Shown here piece by piece: positions 54,293 to 62,665 of a stretch of 64,000 bases of DNA (position 1 is its first letter; every line of letters starts with the position of its first letter). The translations under genes were made by a program, and so were the position numbers. The stretch is from positions 62,001 to 126,000 of the forward strand of contig CALUSQ010000001.1 of assembly GCA_944323475.1 (NCBI GenBank), written 5' to 3'. The notes beneath the pieces were generated by a model that saw only the letters and a program-made list of their open reading frames with translations, was not told the origin of the DNA and did not search any database. This DNA is from Candidatus Gastranaerophilales bacterium. Its GTDB lineage: Bacteria; Cyanobacteriota; Vampirovibrionia; Gastranaerophilales; Gastranaerophilaceae.

Positions 54293-56254
54293 ATGAAAAA
54301 CAAAATCGTTATTTTTATAATATTTGCAACTATACTGTGTTTTAATCATTCAAATGCACAAACGCTTTCTCATAAGGTAATCAAAATTATAGACGGTGAC
54401 ACAGTGTATGTTGATTTTAATGATAATGGAATTGCCGAGCAAAACGAAAAAGTAAGAATCAACGGTATTGATACGTTTGAAACCAAAACAGGTGCTTTTT
54501 TAGATTATCAAATTAAAAACTATAACCTGACTCAAGATGAAGCTTTAGCACTTGGGTATAATGGGAAAGAGTTTGCTAAAAAAGAATTATTGAATAAATA
54601 CGTAAAAGCAGAATATACTGCAAAAGAAAAGTTTGATAAAAATAACAGACATTTGATGTCGATTTATTATGACTGCAACAAAAATGGCAAATGTAGAAAC
54701 TATGAGCAAGAGGTTTTGAAAGCAGGTCTTGCAACTGTTTACCAACAATCAAATATTGCTGACCAATTAAAGCCTTACGAGAATATAGATAAAATAAAAG
54801 CCTGTGCAAAAAAATCACACAGGCTCAATTTGGTTGTATTAAACAAAAAAACAGGCAAGTATCACAAAACTTCTTGTAAATATGGATGGATGGCAAGTCA
54901 ACAAGAATTGATTAAAAAACCTATGGTGAAATATTCACCTGCAAGTTGTTGTTACAACAATAATGTCAATAATAATTATGATGCTGAAAAATTATATATT
55001 AAACCAGAAAATTTAATATCAAGAACAAAACAACACGAAAAAAATATTCAAAATTTGATAAGCACAAATTATATAGAACCAAATAGTAATCTAAAACTTT
55101 ATTTTGTTTATCCTTCACAAAAATATGATAATAGTGGTAAAACCACTGCTGCCGGCAAAGCGTTAGCAAAAATGATTAATGAAACAAAATATACTTTAGA
55201 TTTAGCATTATTTGGTTTTGATAATCAACCAGAAATCTTTAAAGCACTTATTAATGCACAAAAAAGAGGAGTACAAATCCGAGTTGTTTTTGATATGAAT
55301 TACAAAGGTAGAAATACATATTATAGAACAATTGAGGTTATAAATGCACTTGAAAAAGGAACGGTAAGAACTGATTATAGTATTGATTTATCATCTTTTA
55401 ATGCAAAATTATCGGGTAAAGATAGCAATATTGTGCCAGGCGCTTTAATGCATAACAAGTACGTTATTTCTGATATGCAAAAAGTTTGGACAGGTTCAGC
55501 TAATGTTAGTGATACATGTACTGGTGGATATAATGCTAATATTTCAGGTGTAATAACATCTAAAATAGTAGCCTGGCTTTATACTAAAGATTTTGAATAT
55601 ATGTATATAGAAAATAAGTTCCATAAAGATAAACCTGAAACATATTTACAAGGAATAAAGTTAGCTGATGGTAGTGAATTACAGGTTTATTTTTTACCTG
55701 GTAAATCAGCAAATACTTTGGGAATCATTCCAATGATGAATGAAGCACAAAAGTATCTTTATGGACTTACTTTCTTTTACACAAACAATAAATTAATAGA
55801 CTTTGCAATAGCTGCCCACAAAAGAGGGGTTGATGTAAGAGTTATTTTGGATGCTGTAGAAGCTAATGCAATTCATAGAAAAAAGCACTATCTACTTCGT
55901 AAAGCGGGCATTCCTGTGAAAGCGGAAAATTTTGGTGGCAAAATGCATTGTAAAACATTTTTTGCTGATGATGAAATGTTTAGTCTTGGTTCAATGAATG
56001 CAACAACAACAGCAGAATATTATAATGACGAAAATCTCGTTATTGTCAAAAATCCAGAACTTACAAAATCTATAAAAAAATATTTTGAACAATTATGGAC
56101 TCAAATACCTGAAAAATGGCTATATGCAGACCCACAACCTGAAGGGCCTGATTCGCCTGGTTCGTGTCTTGATGGGATAGACAATGACCACAATGGATTA
56201 ATTGACGAAGAAGATCCCAAATGCAATTATACAGTATCGCCACATTATAAATAG
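54293..56254 (+). CDS. Secreted fusion of a thermonuclease domain and two phospholipase D (HKD) domains
   Basis: A signal peptide (IVIFIIFATILCFNHSNA) is followed by an SNase-like domain (HKVIKIIDGDTVYVDF, VRINGIDTFE) with conserved Asp/Arg wording, then a cysteine-containing linker. The PLD superfamily repeats follow: HNKYVISDMQKVWTGSANVS (HKD near residue 387) and HCKTFFADDEMFSLGSMNAT (near 551). The C-terminus has a calcium-loop-like DGIDNDHNGLIDEEDPKC. Both halves cleave phosphodiesters, so it is probably an exported nuclease. Its stop abuts the convergent PAPS-type gene exactly. Confidence 0.85.
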   Translation: MKNKIVIFIIFATILCFNHSNAQTLSHKVIKIIDGDTVYVDFNDNGIAEQNEKVRINGIDTFETKTGAFLDYQIKNYNLTQDEALALGYNGKEFAKKELLNKYVKAEYTAKEKFDKNNRHLMSIYYDCNKNGKCRNYEQEVLKAGLATVYQQSNIADQLKPYENIDKIKACAKKSHRLNLVVLNKKTGKYHKTSCKYGWMASQQELIKKPMVKYSPASCCYNNNVNNNYDAEKLYIKPENLISRTKQHEKNIQNLISTNYIEPNSNLKLYFVYPSQKYDNSGKTTAAGKALAKMINETKYTLDLALFGFDNQPEIFKALINAQKRGVQIRVVFDMNYKGRNTYYRTIEVINALEKGTVRTDYSIDLSSFNAKLSGKDSNIVPGALMHNKYVISDMQKVWTGSANVSDTCTGGYNANISGVITSKIVAWLYTKDFEYMYIENKFHKDKPETYLQGIKLADGSELQVYFLPGKSANTLGIIPMMNEAQKYLYGLTFFYTNNKLIDFAIAAHKRGVDVRVILDAVEANAIHRKKHYLLRKAGIPVKAENFGGKMHCKTFFADDEMFSLGSMNATTTAEYYNDENLVIVKNPELTKSIKKYFEQLWTQIPEKWLYADPQPEGPDSPGSCLDGIDNDHNGLIDEEDPKCNYTVSPHYK

Positions 56255-57061
56255 TTAAAGCAAATCTATTAGTTTTGTTGAACAAATTGTAAAATGATTA
56301 GATTTTCTTTTTTTTAGTTTATTATATTCTTCTTCAACTATTTTAATATTTTTAGGCTTAATTAAATCTTTGAGAGATATTTCTGAATTCCAGCCAAATC
56401 TTTTTCTTTTGCCATAATCAGTTTGAGCATATTCATAAGACATTGCTTTTTTGTATAGTTGAGGATGATTGTAGTATAAATTTAACCAATCTTTTTTTGA
56501 TTGAAACATACAAAAATAACAACCTGAACGTTTTCTCCACTTGTAATAATCTGAATACCCAATACCACATTTTTCTAAAATATTCTCAACGTCATTTTTT
56601 GTAATGTTATATTCAACAAAAGGAAAATGCTCAACTATTGATTTATTGGAAAATTTGTCTCGGTTATAAGTTCTAAAAGATTCATCAGCTCTTATTCCTA
56701 TATAAAGAATTACTTTAGAACCCTGTTGATTTTTGAGAAGATTATGGACAAATAGATTAAAAGGTCTGGTTTTTAGTTCTACTGTACACCATCTTCTATT
56801 TATTGAAGGTAGAATTTTTCTTGTTTGGAAAATTTGCTCAAAACCAACTCTAGGTTTTAATTGTGTTATTTTTTTATTCAAAAACACCTCTATTTTTCTT
56901 AAATAATCATAAGTTTCAGGAATTTCTTGCTCTGTGTCACAAAAAACCAGCTCGAGTTTTTCAAAGATTTCAGGCATGTTTTCTTTCATAAAAAATGCTA
57001 AAGCGGTGGAATCTTTCCCACCGCTCAAGCTCAATATATGATATTCTTTTTTATTTTCCAT
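56255..57061 (-). CDS. PAPS-reductase-family (DndC/phage-type) adenylating protein
   Basis: The PP-loop is SLSGGKDSTALAFF near residue 13. Downstream are INRRWCTVELKTRP, GIRADESFRTY and a cysteine pair in RSGCYFCMFQSKKDW near residue 180. These match phage and DndC-like members rather than assimilatory CysH, which has a C-terminal ECGLH. Such proteins activate a substrate by adenylation, and some work in DNA phosphorothioation or defence. There is no DndB/D/E nearby, so the role is open. It follows the winged-helix gene by 25 bases, as one unit. Confidence 0.82.
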   Translation of the reverse strand: MENKKEYHILSLSGGKDSTALAFFMKENMPEIFEKLELVFCDTEQEIPETYDYLRKIEVFLNKKITQLKPRVGFEQIFQTRKILPSINRRWCTVELKTRPFNLFVHNLLKNQQGSKVILYIGIRADESFRTYNRDKFSNKSIVEHFPFVEYNITKNDVENILEKCGIGYSDYYKWRKRSGCYFCMFQSKKDWLNLYYNHPQLYKKAMSYEYAQTDYGKRKRFGWNSEISLKDLIKPKNIKIVEEEYNKLKKRKSNHFTICSTKLIDLL

Positions 57062-57086
57062 TTCTACAAATCTCCTCTAACAATAA

Positions 57087-58454
57087 TTAACAGTTAACAA
57101 CTTTTCTTAAAATCACGCTTTGCTCAGCTTTTGTCAGTGATAAAAGCTGCGTAATCAGCTTATCAAAACTTTTGCTTTGTCCAAGGTTTGAAGTTCCAAC
57201 AGTAGCCTCTAAAGTGTAGAATCTCAAAGCTAAGTCTTTTACTTTAACCTTAAAATCAGCAACATCTTCATCAGACCAATCTTTTGGCACTCTTGATTTA
57301 TTAATGAACGTAGCAATTCTATTAATCCACAAGGTGTCATCAGCTTCTTTTTCTACAACATTGTTGAACAAGATTTTTAGCTCTTTTTCGCCAATGTATT
57401 CTTCTATTGCTTCAAAACGACAGGTAAGCTCTTGTCTGTTTTTGCTTTTAAAGCTTTCAAAAAAGAAGTTATTAATTTCTGCCACCATATTTTTAGTTGC
57501 GTTTTTAAGTTCATCAATAGAATTTATGTAGCTTTGCAAAAATTCACTATCGCATTCAGAAAGCATTTTACCCGTCAGAACCTTTGGAATATCTCTATTA
57601 AAAAGGCTTATCGGGTCTTTAGCGTTCATTATTACATTACGAAATCTCAGTGTCTTTTTAGAAAGTCTTTCTGTGTTTAGAGTATATTTTTCTAAGTCTC
57701 TAATAAAATATATAAGAGCTTTTGTAATATCTAAAATATTTTTAGTCGGCTTATCTGATAAAACGAGAGAAATATCTTCAAGTATAGGCAAGTCTTCCAT
57801 TATTGTCTTTTGAATTTCGAAGTTTTGAGGGCAGAATATCATCCTATCAAACATAAGCTGATTGAGTTTTAATTGGAACTGTAATTTTTCATAAATTGCA
57901 AGAATATCTTTGTTTTTTGCTAATACATCAAGTAACAAAACAGCCACGATAGATTTTGTCAGACCATAAGACATAAACTTATCAAACAGGTCTGTTAATT
58001 TAACTTTTTTGCCTTGTAAGATATATTCTTCAATTTCGTTTTTTATTTCTTTGCAACTAGAATCGTCAGACAATAGCTCTTTTACTAAATACGCTTCTGT
58101 CGAGTTTTGTTTTAACTCTTCGCCCTCAAGCAAGTGTCTTGCCAGACATCTTATTGCTTTCGTCAAAGTCGGTGGCATTTTATCAAGTTTTAAATACTCA
58201 AGATTAATCTCTGGTCGTTTAGGAAATTCATCACTACACCAAGATTCAAATGGGTTATCTTTTAAATAATCTCGACCTTTTTCGGTCAAAAAGTATTCTT
58301 TTTTATCTTCTTTAATCAGCTCATTTGTAATTGCGTGTTTTTTAAGGTCTTTGATTTGAGTATTAGTGAGACCGACGATAAAATTCAAATCTTGGTTTTT
58401 AAAGATAGTTGAATCTTTTTCAACACACAAAAGTAGTTTGTTTAAGTATTGCAT
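57087..58454 (-). CDS. Winged-helix-like protein of unknown function paired with the PAPS-type gene
   Basis: The 455-residue protein opens with a helix-turn-helix-like region (TNTQIKDLKKHAITNELI, then YFLTEKGRDYL). The rest is helical, with no visible catalytic motif and no membrane segment. The C-terminal part (VPKDWSDEDVADFKVKVKDL and LALRFYTLEATV) has wording I associate loosely with large helical proteins of BREX/Dnd-like defence loci, but I cannot name the family. I use the ATG at 58454 with an AAAGGA site; a longer TTG frame runs into an attenuator-like hairpin. It is co-transcribed with the PAPS-type gene. Confidence 0.7.
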   Translation of the reverse strand: MQYLNKLLLCVEKDSTIFKNQDLNFIVGLTNTQIKDLKKHAITNELIKEDKKEYFLTEKGRDYLKDNPFESWCSDEFPKRPEINLEYLKLDKMPPTLTKAIRCLARHLLEGEELKQNSTEAYLVKELLSDDSSCKEIKNEIEEYILQGKKVKLTDLFDKFMSYGLTKSIVAVLLLDVLAKNKDILAIYEKLQFQLKLNQLMFDRMIFCPQNFEIQKTIMEDLPILEDISLVLSDKPTKNILDITKALIYFIRDLEKYTLNTERLSKKTLRFRNVIMNAKDPISLFNRDIPKVLTGKMLSECDSEFLQSYINSIDELKNATKNMVAEINNFFFESFKSKNRQELTCRFEAIEEYIGEKELKILFNNVVEKEADDTLWINRIATFINKSRVPKDWSDEDVADFKVKVKDLALRFYTLEATVGTSNLGQSKSFDKLITQLLSLTKAEQSVILRKVVNC

Positions 58455-58481
58455 AAATAGTCCTTTCCATTGTTTTTCAAC

Positions 58482-58507
58482 AAAAAACAGACTCAAAATT
58501 GAGTCTG
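58482..58507 (-). terminator. Attenuator-like hairpin just before the winged-helix gene
   Basis: On the reverse strand CAGACTC pairs with GAGTCTG around AATTTT, followed by a run of six T, which is a standard intrinsic terminator. It lies between a short leader ORF and the ribosome site of the winged-helix gene, with no other upstream gene, so it looks like an attenuator and not an end-of-gene signal. Confidence 0.7.
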
Positions 58508-58528
58508 ACGAAAAACAAATATTTAAAA

Positions 58529-58585
58529 TTAATACGGATACAGCGGTGCTACTGCTTCGCTTTTGCTACTCCCTGCAGTAGGCAT
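58529..58585 (-). CDS. Possible 18-residue leader peptide
   Basis: A short frame on the reverse strand reads MPTAGSSKSEAVAPLYPY and stops 22 bases before the attenuator-like hairpin. A TATAAT box lies at 58595-58600, so the message would be nearly leaderless. The patch is more GC-rich than its surroundings and contains the inverted repeat CTACTGC/GCAGTAG. It may instead be a small RNA or an att site. Codon content shows no run of one amino acid, so classic amino-acid attenuation is unlikely. Confidence 0.35.
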   Translation of the reverse strand: MPTAGSSKSEAVAPLYPY

Positions 58586-58716
58586 AATTCTTAAATTATA
58601 CCTTGTCAGGAGGTGTGTAACACCAACTATATTATTATTTGAAATTTTATTAAATATTCAAAAATTAATTATTTTTTAATATTTTTATATGCCAATTAGA
58701 TGCTAAAATAGATTAC

Positions 58717-59103
58717 ATGAGGTTTTACACATTATTACTGACATTATTAATATCTGCTACTTGTGCTTTTGCTCAAACATCAAAAAGCCATCTTTATTTT
58801 GAAAAAGATTATCAAAAAGTTTGGTGCGATGCACACTGTGGAACAATGGAAGTAGTTTTGCAAGACAAGGCCAGAGTGGATTGTGTTACAAACACTCATG
58901 CAATAGAATTTGACTTTGCACCAAAGTGGGCAGAATCTATTGGACAAGCACTTTACTATGGAGAAGTGCTAAAAAAGAAACCCGGCATTGTTTTAATTGT
59001 AGAGAATCCTGAAAAAAGTGAAAAATACAAGAGTCTTTCTGCAATTGCAAATAAGATTACAGGAACTAGATGGAATGGTAAGAAATTTTTTGGAGTAGCC
59101 TAA
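58717..59103 (+). CDS. Exported PD-(D/E)XK-like protein of unknown function
   Basis: A signal peptide (TLLLTLLISATCAFA) precedes a 110-residue domain with cysteines (VWCDAHCGTMEVV) and the block RVDCVTNTHAIEFDFAPKW followed by GQALYYGEVLKKKPGIVLIV. The D..(x)..E-x-D arrangement with the later YYG and Lys resembles restriction-endonuclease-like folds, but export makes a defence role unclear. The stop shares one base with the recombinase start (TAATG), so it is translated together with it. Confidence 0.65.
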   Translation: MRFYTLLLTLLISATCAFAQTSKSHLYFEKDYQKVWCDAHCGTMEVVLQDKARVDCVTNTHAIEFDFAPKWAESIGQALYYGEVLKKKPGIVLIVENPEKSEKYKSLSAIANKITGTRWNGKKFFGVA

Positions 59104-60683
59104 TGAAAAAACAAATAAGATGTGCAATTTATACCAGAAAATCAACAGAAGAAGGACTAGAACAAGATTTCAATTCACTTGATGCACAAAGAGAGGCTTG
59201 TGAATCATACATAAAATCACAAAAGCACGAAGGTTGGGTTCTATCAAAAAACAGATATGACGATGGCGGTTACTCTGGCGGAACAATGGATAGACCTGCA
59301 TTTAAGCAGTTGCTTCAAGATATAGAAAATGACGAAATAGATATAGTCGTTGTGTACAAGGTTGATAGGCTCACTCGTTCATTAATGGATTTTTCAAAAA
59401 TTATTGAAGTTTTTGAAAAGCATAACGCCTCATTTGTATCTATTACACAGCATTTCAACACAACGACATCAATGGGCAGGCTCACCTTGAACATTCTTTT
59501 ATCATTTGCACAGTTCGAAAGAGAAGTTACAGGCGAAAGAATAAGAGACAAATTTGAAGCATCAAGACAAAAAGGGCTCTGGTTATGCGGAGCTCCGCCT
59601 TACGGATACGTTAAAGATAAACAACATATGCTACACCCCGAAAAACCATTCTGTGATAATATCCCTATTATCTTTGAAGAATATTTAAAAGTTAAAAATG
59701 TTAGCAACCTTATACAGGTTTTAAAATCAAAGAACATCCTTTCAAGAGCAGGTAAACCCATCTCTAAAGCAAATTTATATCGCATACTTGGTAATAAGGT
59801 ATATTTAGGTAAAATTACGCATAAAAACAAAGTCTATGATGCACAACATATGCCGCTTATTTCAGAAGAATTATTTAATGATGCACAAAATTTATTGCAA
59901 TTAAATGCTGTTGCCAGAAAACACTCAACAAACGCCAAAACAGGAACTCTTTTAGCCGGATTACTGCGTGATGACAAAGGGAACAAAATGTGTCCAAGTT
60001 ATAGCAAAAGCAGCAATAAGCTATACAGATATTACATAAGCCCTGCATTAAAAGACTCTAGCAAATATGAACGTGGAGAAATAACTAAAGTCTCAGCAGG
60101 CGAAATAGAACAGTATGTAAGAGATGAATTAGATAAGCTATTATCCGACACTCTATTTATTCAAAAATATTTAGAAAATTATTCTATAGAGCAACAAAAT
60201 CTGATACTTAAAGAAATACAAAACTATAATCCTGACAAAGTTTTTATCCGAACTGTAGTAAAAAGCGTTGATTTAAAGTTGAATTCAATCAATATAAGCT
60301 ACGATATAAACTATATAATTCAGCATTTCGCGACAATAGCGTTTAATGCTAGTTTTAAATATTCCCCTGAAGATGAATTTATTATATCCAGAGAACAAAA
60401 TGTGCAAATATCTGTAACCCCACAACGACAAAATAAAATAATCATTTCTGGCAAAGCCAATTATGACATAAAGCTTATTCAAGCTGTTATAAAAAGTTTT
60501 TGGTACAACAAACTCGGTGCAGAAAGACGCTTGCCCAAAGAAGCAAGAAATGGAAACAATAAAAGATTACGCAAACTAAGATTTCTGCCACCTGAAATTA
60601 TAGAAAGCATAATGAACGGAACTCAAGATCCTGAATTGAACGTGAAAAAGCTTATTGCAATGGCTGATAAGTGTTGTAAGTAA
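59103..60683 (+). CDS. Large serine recombinase/integrase
   Basis: The N-terminal resolvase domain has the catalytic Ser in YTRKSTEEG near residue 15, YDDGGYSGGTMDRPAF, VYKVDRLTRSLMDF and FAQFEREVTGERIRDKF. A recombinase domain and a zinc-ribbon-like region (TGTLLAGLLRDDKGNKMCPS) follow, then a C-terminal DNA-binding part with a lysine/arginine end. At 526 residues it is full length and appears intact. Such enzymes integrate and excise mobile DNA at att sites. It is the last gene of the island, about 260 bases before tRNA-Ala; a weak hairpin (60783-60798) may end it. Confidence 0.93.
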   Translation: MKKQIRCAIYTRKSTEEGLEQDFNSLDAQREACESYIKSQKHEGWVLSKNRYDDGGYSGGTMDRPAFKQLLQDIENDEIDIVVVYKVDRLTRSLMDFSKIIEVFEKHNASFVSITQHFNTTTSMGRLTLNILLSFAQFEREVTGERIRDKFEASRQKGLWLCGAPPYGYVKDKQHMLHPEKPFCDNIPIIFEEYLKVKNVSNLIQVLKSKNILSRAGKPISKANLYRILGNKVYLGKITHKNKVYDAQHMPLISEELFNDAQNLLQLNAVARKHSTNAKTGTLLAGLLRDDKGNKMCPSYSKSSNKLYRYYISPALKDSSKYERGEITKVSAGEIEQYVRDELDKLLSDTLFIQKYLENYSIEQQNLILKEIQNYNPDKVFIRTVVKSVDLKLNSINISYDINYIIQHFATIAFNASFKYSPEDEFIISREQNVQISVTPQRQNKIIISGKANYDIKLIQAVIKSFWYNKLGAERRLPKEARNGNNKRLRKLRFLPPEIIESIMNGTQDPELNVKKLIAMADKCCK

Positions 60684-60941
60684 TATTTTGAGGCTATTTA
60701 ATAGAATGAAGAACAGAATCAATTACTATGTCATATTTCAACTATTTCTTTATATTATTGATATGAATTTTAATAATATAGTAAAAAGGACCTTTTTTAT
60801 TAGCCAAAAGAGAATTTTGATTAAGTTTATAAAAAATCTTCGAAAAATCGAAACAAGAGATTCTCTAATATTTGGTAAAACGCGCAAACAGCAGGGATCT
60901 TGGCATAAAAAAAGAGACCTTTTTAGGTCTCTTATATTTAT
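60684..60941. other. Spacer between recombinase and tRNA-Ala, possible attachment region
   Basis: No gene is supported here. A 99-residue frame (60655-60954) overlaps both the recombinase and the tRNA and is not real. It contains the tRNA terminator on the right and the 8-mer AGCAGGGA (60890-60897), which recurs at 53636. It is the natural place to look for an att site. Confidence 0.35.
60912..60933 (-). terminator. Intrinsic terminator after tRNA-Ala
   Basis: AAGAGACCT and AGGTCTCTT pair around TTTT. On the reverse strand a seven-T run follows, nine bases past the tRNA 3' end. Confidence 0.85.
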
Positions 60942-61017
60942 TGGTGGAGGATAGGAGATTCGAACTCCTGACCCCCTGCGTGCAAAGCAGGTGCTCTACC
61001 AGCTGAGCTAATCCCCC
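60942..61017 (-). tRNA. tRNA-Ala (UGC)
   Basis: The reverse strand folds as a standard 76-base cloverleaf. The acceptor is GGGGGAT with ATCCTCC (one mismatch), the D arm GCTC..GAGC, the anticodon stem CCTGC/GCAGG around TTTGCAC (anticodon TGC), the T arm AGGAG-TTCGAAT-CTCCT, discriminator A and an encoded CCA. UGC decodes alanine codons. An intrinsic terminator follows. It borders the mobile island on the right. Confidence 0.97.
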
Positions 61018-61186
61018 AAGGGTTTTTGCCAAAACTCAATTTCGACAATTATTATAATACATGCTGATTTTTTTTTGTAAAGTAGTGATTTTTAAATTAT
61101 TGTAAAATAATAGATCTCCATTAGCAAAATTTATTATATTCAACTGTTAAATATAATCATTAATGCAACAATTATGGTGAAAGTAT

Positions 61187-61993
61187 ATGAGAATAAATTG
61201 CATAACAACAAATCAATATTATTCAAATAAAACAATAAAACCTGCTATTACAACTTTTGGAAAAGACACAAATACAGTTTTTACTGATATCAGAAAAGTA
61301 ATTAAAGATAATAATTTTAAGATAAATAATATTGCAGAATGGGATTACAATGTACTCACAGACTTTGTTAACAATACAACACTTCAAAACATTTCTAAAA
61401 AAAAACCAATAAAAGCTTATTACAGTGAGTTTAATGATGAATATAACGAATATGCACAAATAGAAATCAAATTTGGTAAAAATGAGTTTATTTTTGTAGG
61501 AGCAGGAGACAATAATTTAGAATCTACTTGGGATTTAAAAAGTGATATTAAAAAATATACAAAAGAAGGTGAATTAACTTTCTTAAAGCATGTCCAAAAA
61601 TATATGGAAGAAAATCTTATTCCATTAAAAAATTTAGAAAAACTAAAAAATAATAAGATCAAATTAATTACTAAAACACCAATACCAGATTCATTATTAG
61701 ATGTTATTGCAAATTCTGAAGTTTTAAAAGAAATTGCAAAAGATAATAATGGAATGAAAATCAAATACAAAAAAGATACATATCAAGAAACAGCTTATTT
61801 ATATTTTAAGTTTGGAAATAAAGAATATAAAATTTCTGGAGTAGAAATAATGGCTGAAACAGCTGATGATGAGCTTTTATCAATCGCCAATGAAATCAAA
61901 GAAAAAGGAAAACAAGATTTTTTAGATAAAGCTGAAACATACACCAAAGAAAGAGCCAAACTTTCATTTTGGGAAAAGTTATTTGGCTTCTAG
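61187..61993 (+). CDS. Unknown protein with an F-G motif near the N-terminus
   Basis: The 268-residue product is mainly alpha/beta, with a polar leader ending in ITTFGKDTN (residues 23-31), a variant of the F-x-G motif of other proteins in the window. Two similar halves are suggested by NEYAQIEIKFGKNEFIFVGA and TAYLYFKFGNKEYKISGVE, so it may contain a duplicated small domain. There is no signal peptide or membrane helix. A GGTGA ribosome site lies just upstream. Confidence 0.65.
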   Translation: MRINCITTNQYYSNKTIKPAITTFGKDTNTVFTDIRKVIKDNNFKINNIAEWDYNVLTDFVNNTTLQNISKKKPIKAYYSEFNDEYNEYAQIEIKFGKNEFIFVGAGDNNLESTWDLKSDIKKYTKEGELTFLKHVQKYMEENLIPLKNLEKLKNNKIKLITKTPIPDSLLDVIANSEVLKEIAKDNNGMKIKYKKDTYQETAYLYFKFGNKEYKISGVEIMAETADDELLSIANEIKEKGKQDFLDKAETYTKERAKLSFWEKLFGF

Positions 61994-61997
61994 GGTA

Positions 61998-62651
61998 TTA
62001 GATATCCAATCCAATAACTTCTATATCTTTATATTTTGCTTTTACCTTACAATCGTATTCTGTATTTTCTTGAGACATTATTATCCCAAGATATGCCCCC
62101 AAAATTGCTTCTAACTGTGAAACAGGAAGCATATTAGATGGAAGCTCCTTAAAGCCAAAGCGATATTTTAATGCACTTTGAAGAGCCTTGCAATCTACTG
62201 GTGAACGATCTTTGTATATTCCTGACAGAGACAATGATGATTTTAATTCATGAATATCATAACGAAAAACATCAATTCCTTTTGATTTCAAATCAGAAAA
62301 TACATCACACCCACGATGTGAATACCGCTGTATCCAATCACTATCATGATTTATCAAATCATTGCTTTGTATAAGCTGATATTCTCTTGAAATAAGTTTC
62401 CATTTTGCATTCAGCATCATAGGATTTTCAGGCAGTGCGATATTTATAATTGCATTTTGTTTACCAACAAAACGTTTCAAAAAGAAACGGACATCTTCCA
62501 TTGAAAAAAGTTTGTCTAATGTTATGATTTTTTTGTTTTTATCAATTATAGCAACACCAGTTTCATTAGTAGAATTTGACCCAAGTGATATTCCGGCAAA
62601 ATATAGTTTATTTGCAAAATGTTTTTTGCTTAATACGCTGTCTTTTATCAT
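61998..62651 (-). CDS. DUF429-like predicted RNase H-fold protein
   Basis: The first strand reads FAGISLGSNSTNETGVAIID near residue 19, typical of the DUF429 ribonuclease-H-like fold, with INIALPENPMML and FRYDIHELKSSLS later. The acidic catalytic residue of the first strand (usually Asp in GIDxxG) is Ser here, so activity is doubtful. At 217 residues it matches small DUF429 proteins. It has a good AAAGG site and lies 14 bases downstream of the next gene on this strand, probably as an operon. Confidence 0.6.
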   Translation of the reverse strand: MIKDSVLSKKHFANKLYFAGISLGSNSTNETGVAIIDKNKKIITLDKLFSMEDVRFFLKRFVGKQNAIINIALPENPMMLNAKWKLISREYQLIQSNDLINHDSDWIQRYSHRGCDVFSDLKSKGIDVFRYDIHELKSSLSLSGIYKDRSPVDCKALQSALKYRFGFKELPSNMLPVSQLEAILGAYLGIIMSQENTEYDCKVKAKYKDIEVIGLDI

Positions 62652-62665
62652 TAAAAACCTTTAAA

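Larger units (their letters stand above)
52731..60683. mobile_element. Integrated mobile island with large serine recombinase
   Basis: Seven intact or broken genes typical of mobile DNA lie together: a stand-alone DnaB-type ATPase domain, a ParB-like pseudogene, a secreted nuclease/PLD fusion, a PAPS-reductase-family protein, a winged-helix protein, an exported PD-(D/E)XK-like protein and a serine recombinase as the last gene. The recombinase sits at one end, next to tRNA-Ala, as for integrated elements. Ends are not proven: I found no clear direct-repeat att sites, only the 8-mer AGCAGGGA at 53636 and 60890. The left limit is therefore approximate. Confidence 0.5.

Noticed and set aside
60655-60954. 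99-residue forward frame between recombinase and tRNA-Ala
   Set aside because: It overlaps the end of the recombinase, a terminator and the tRNA; it has no ribosome site or domain.
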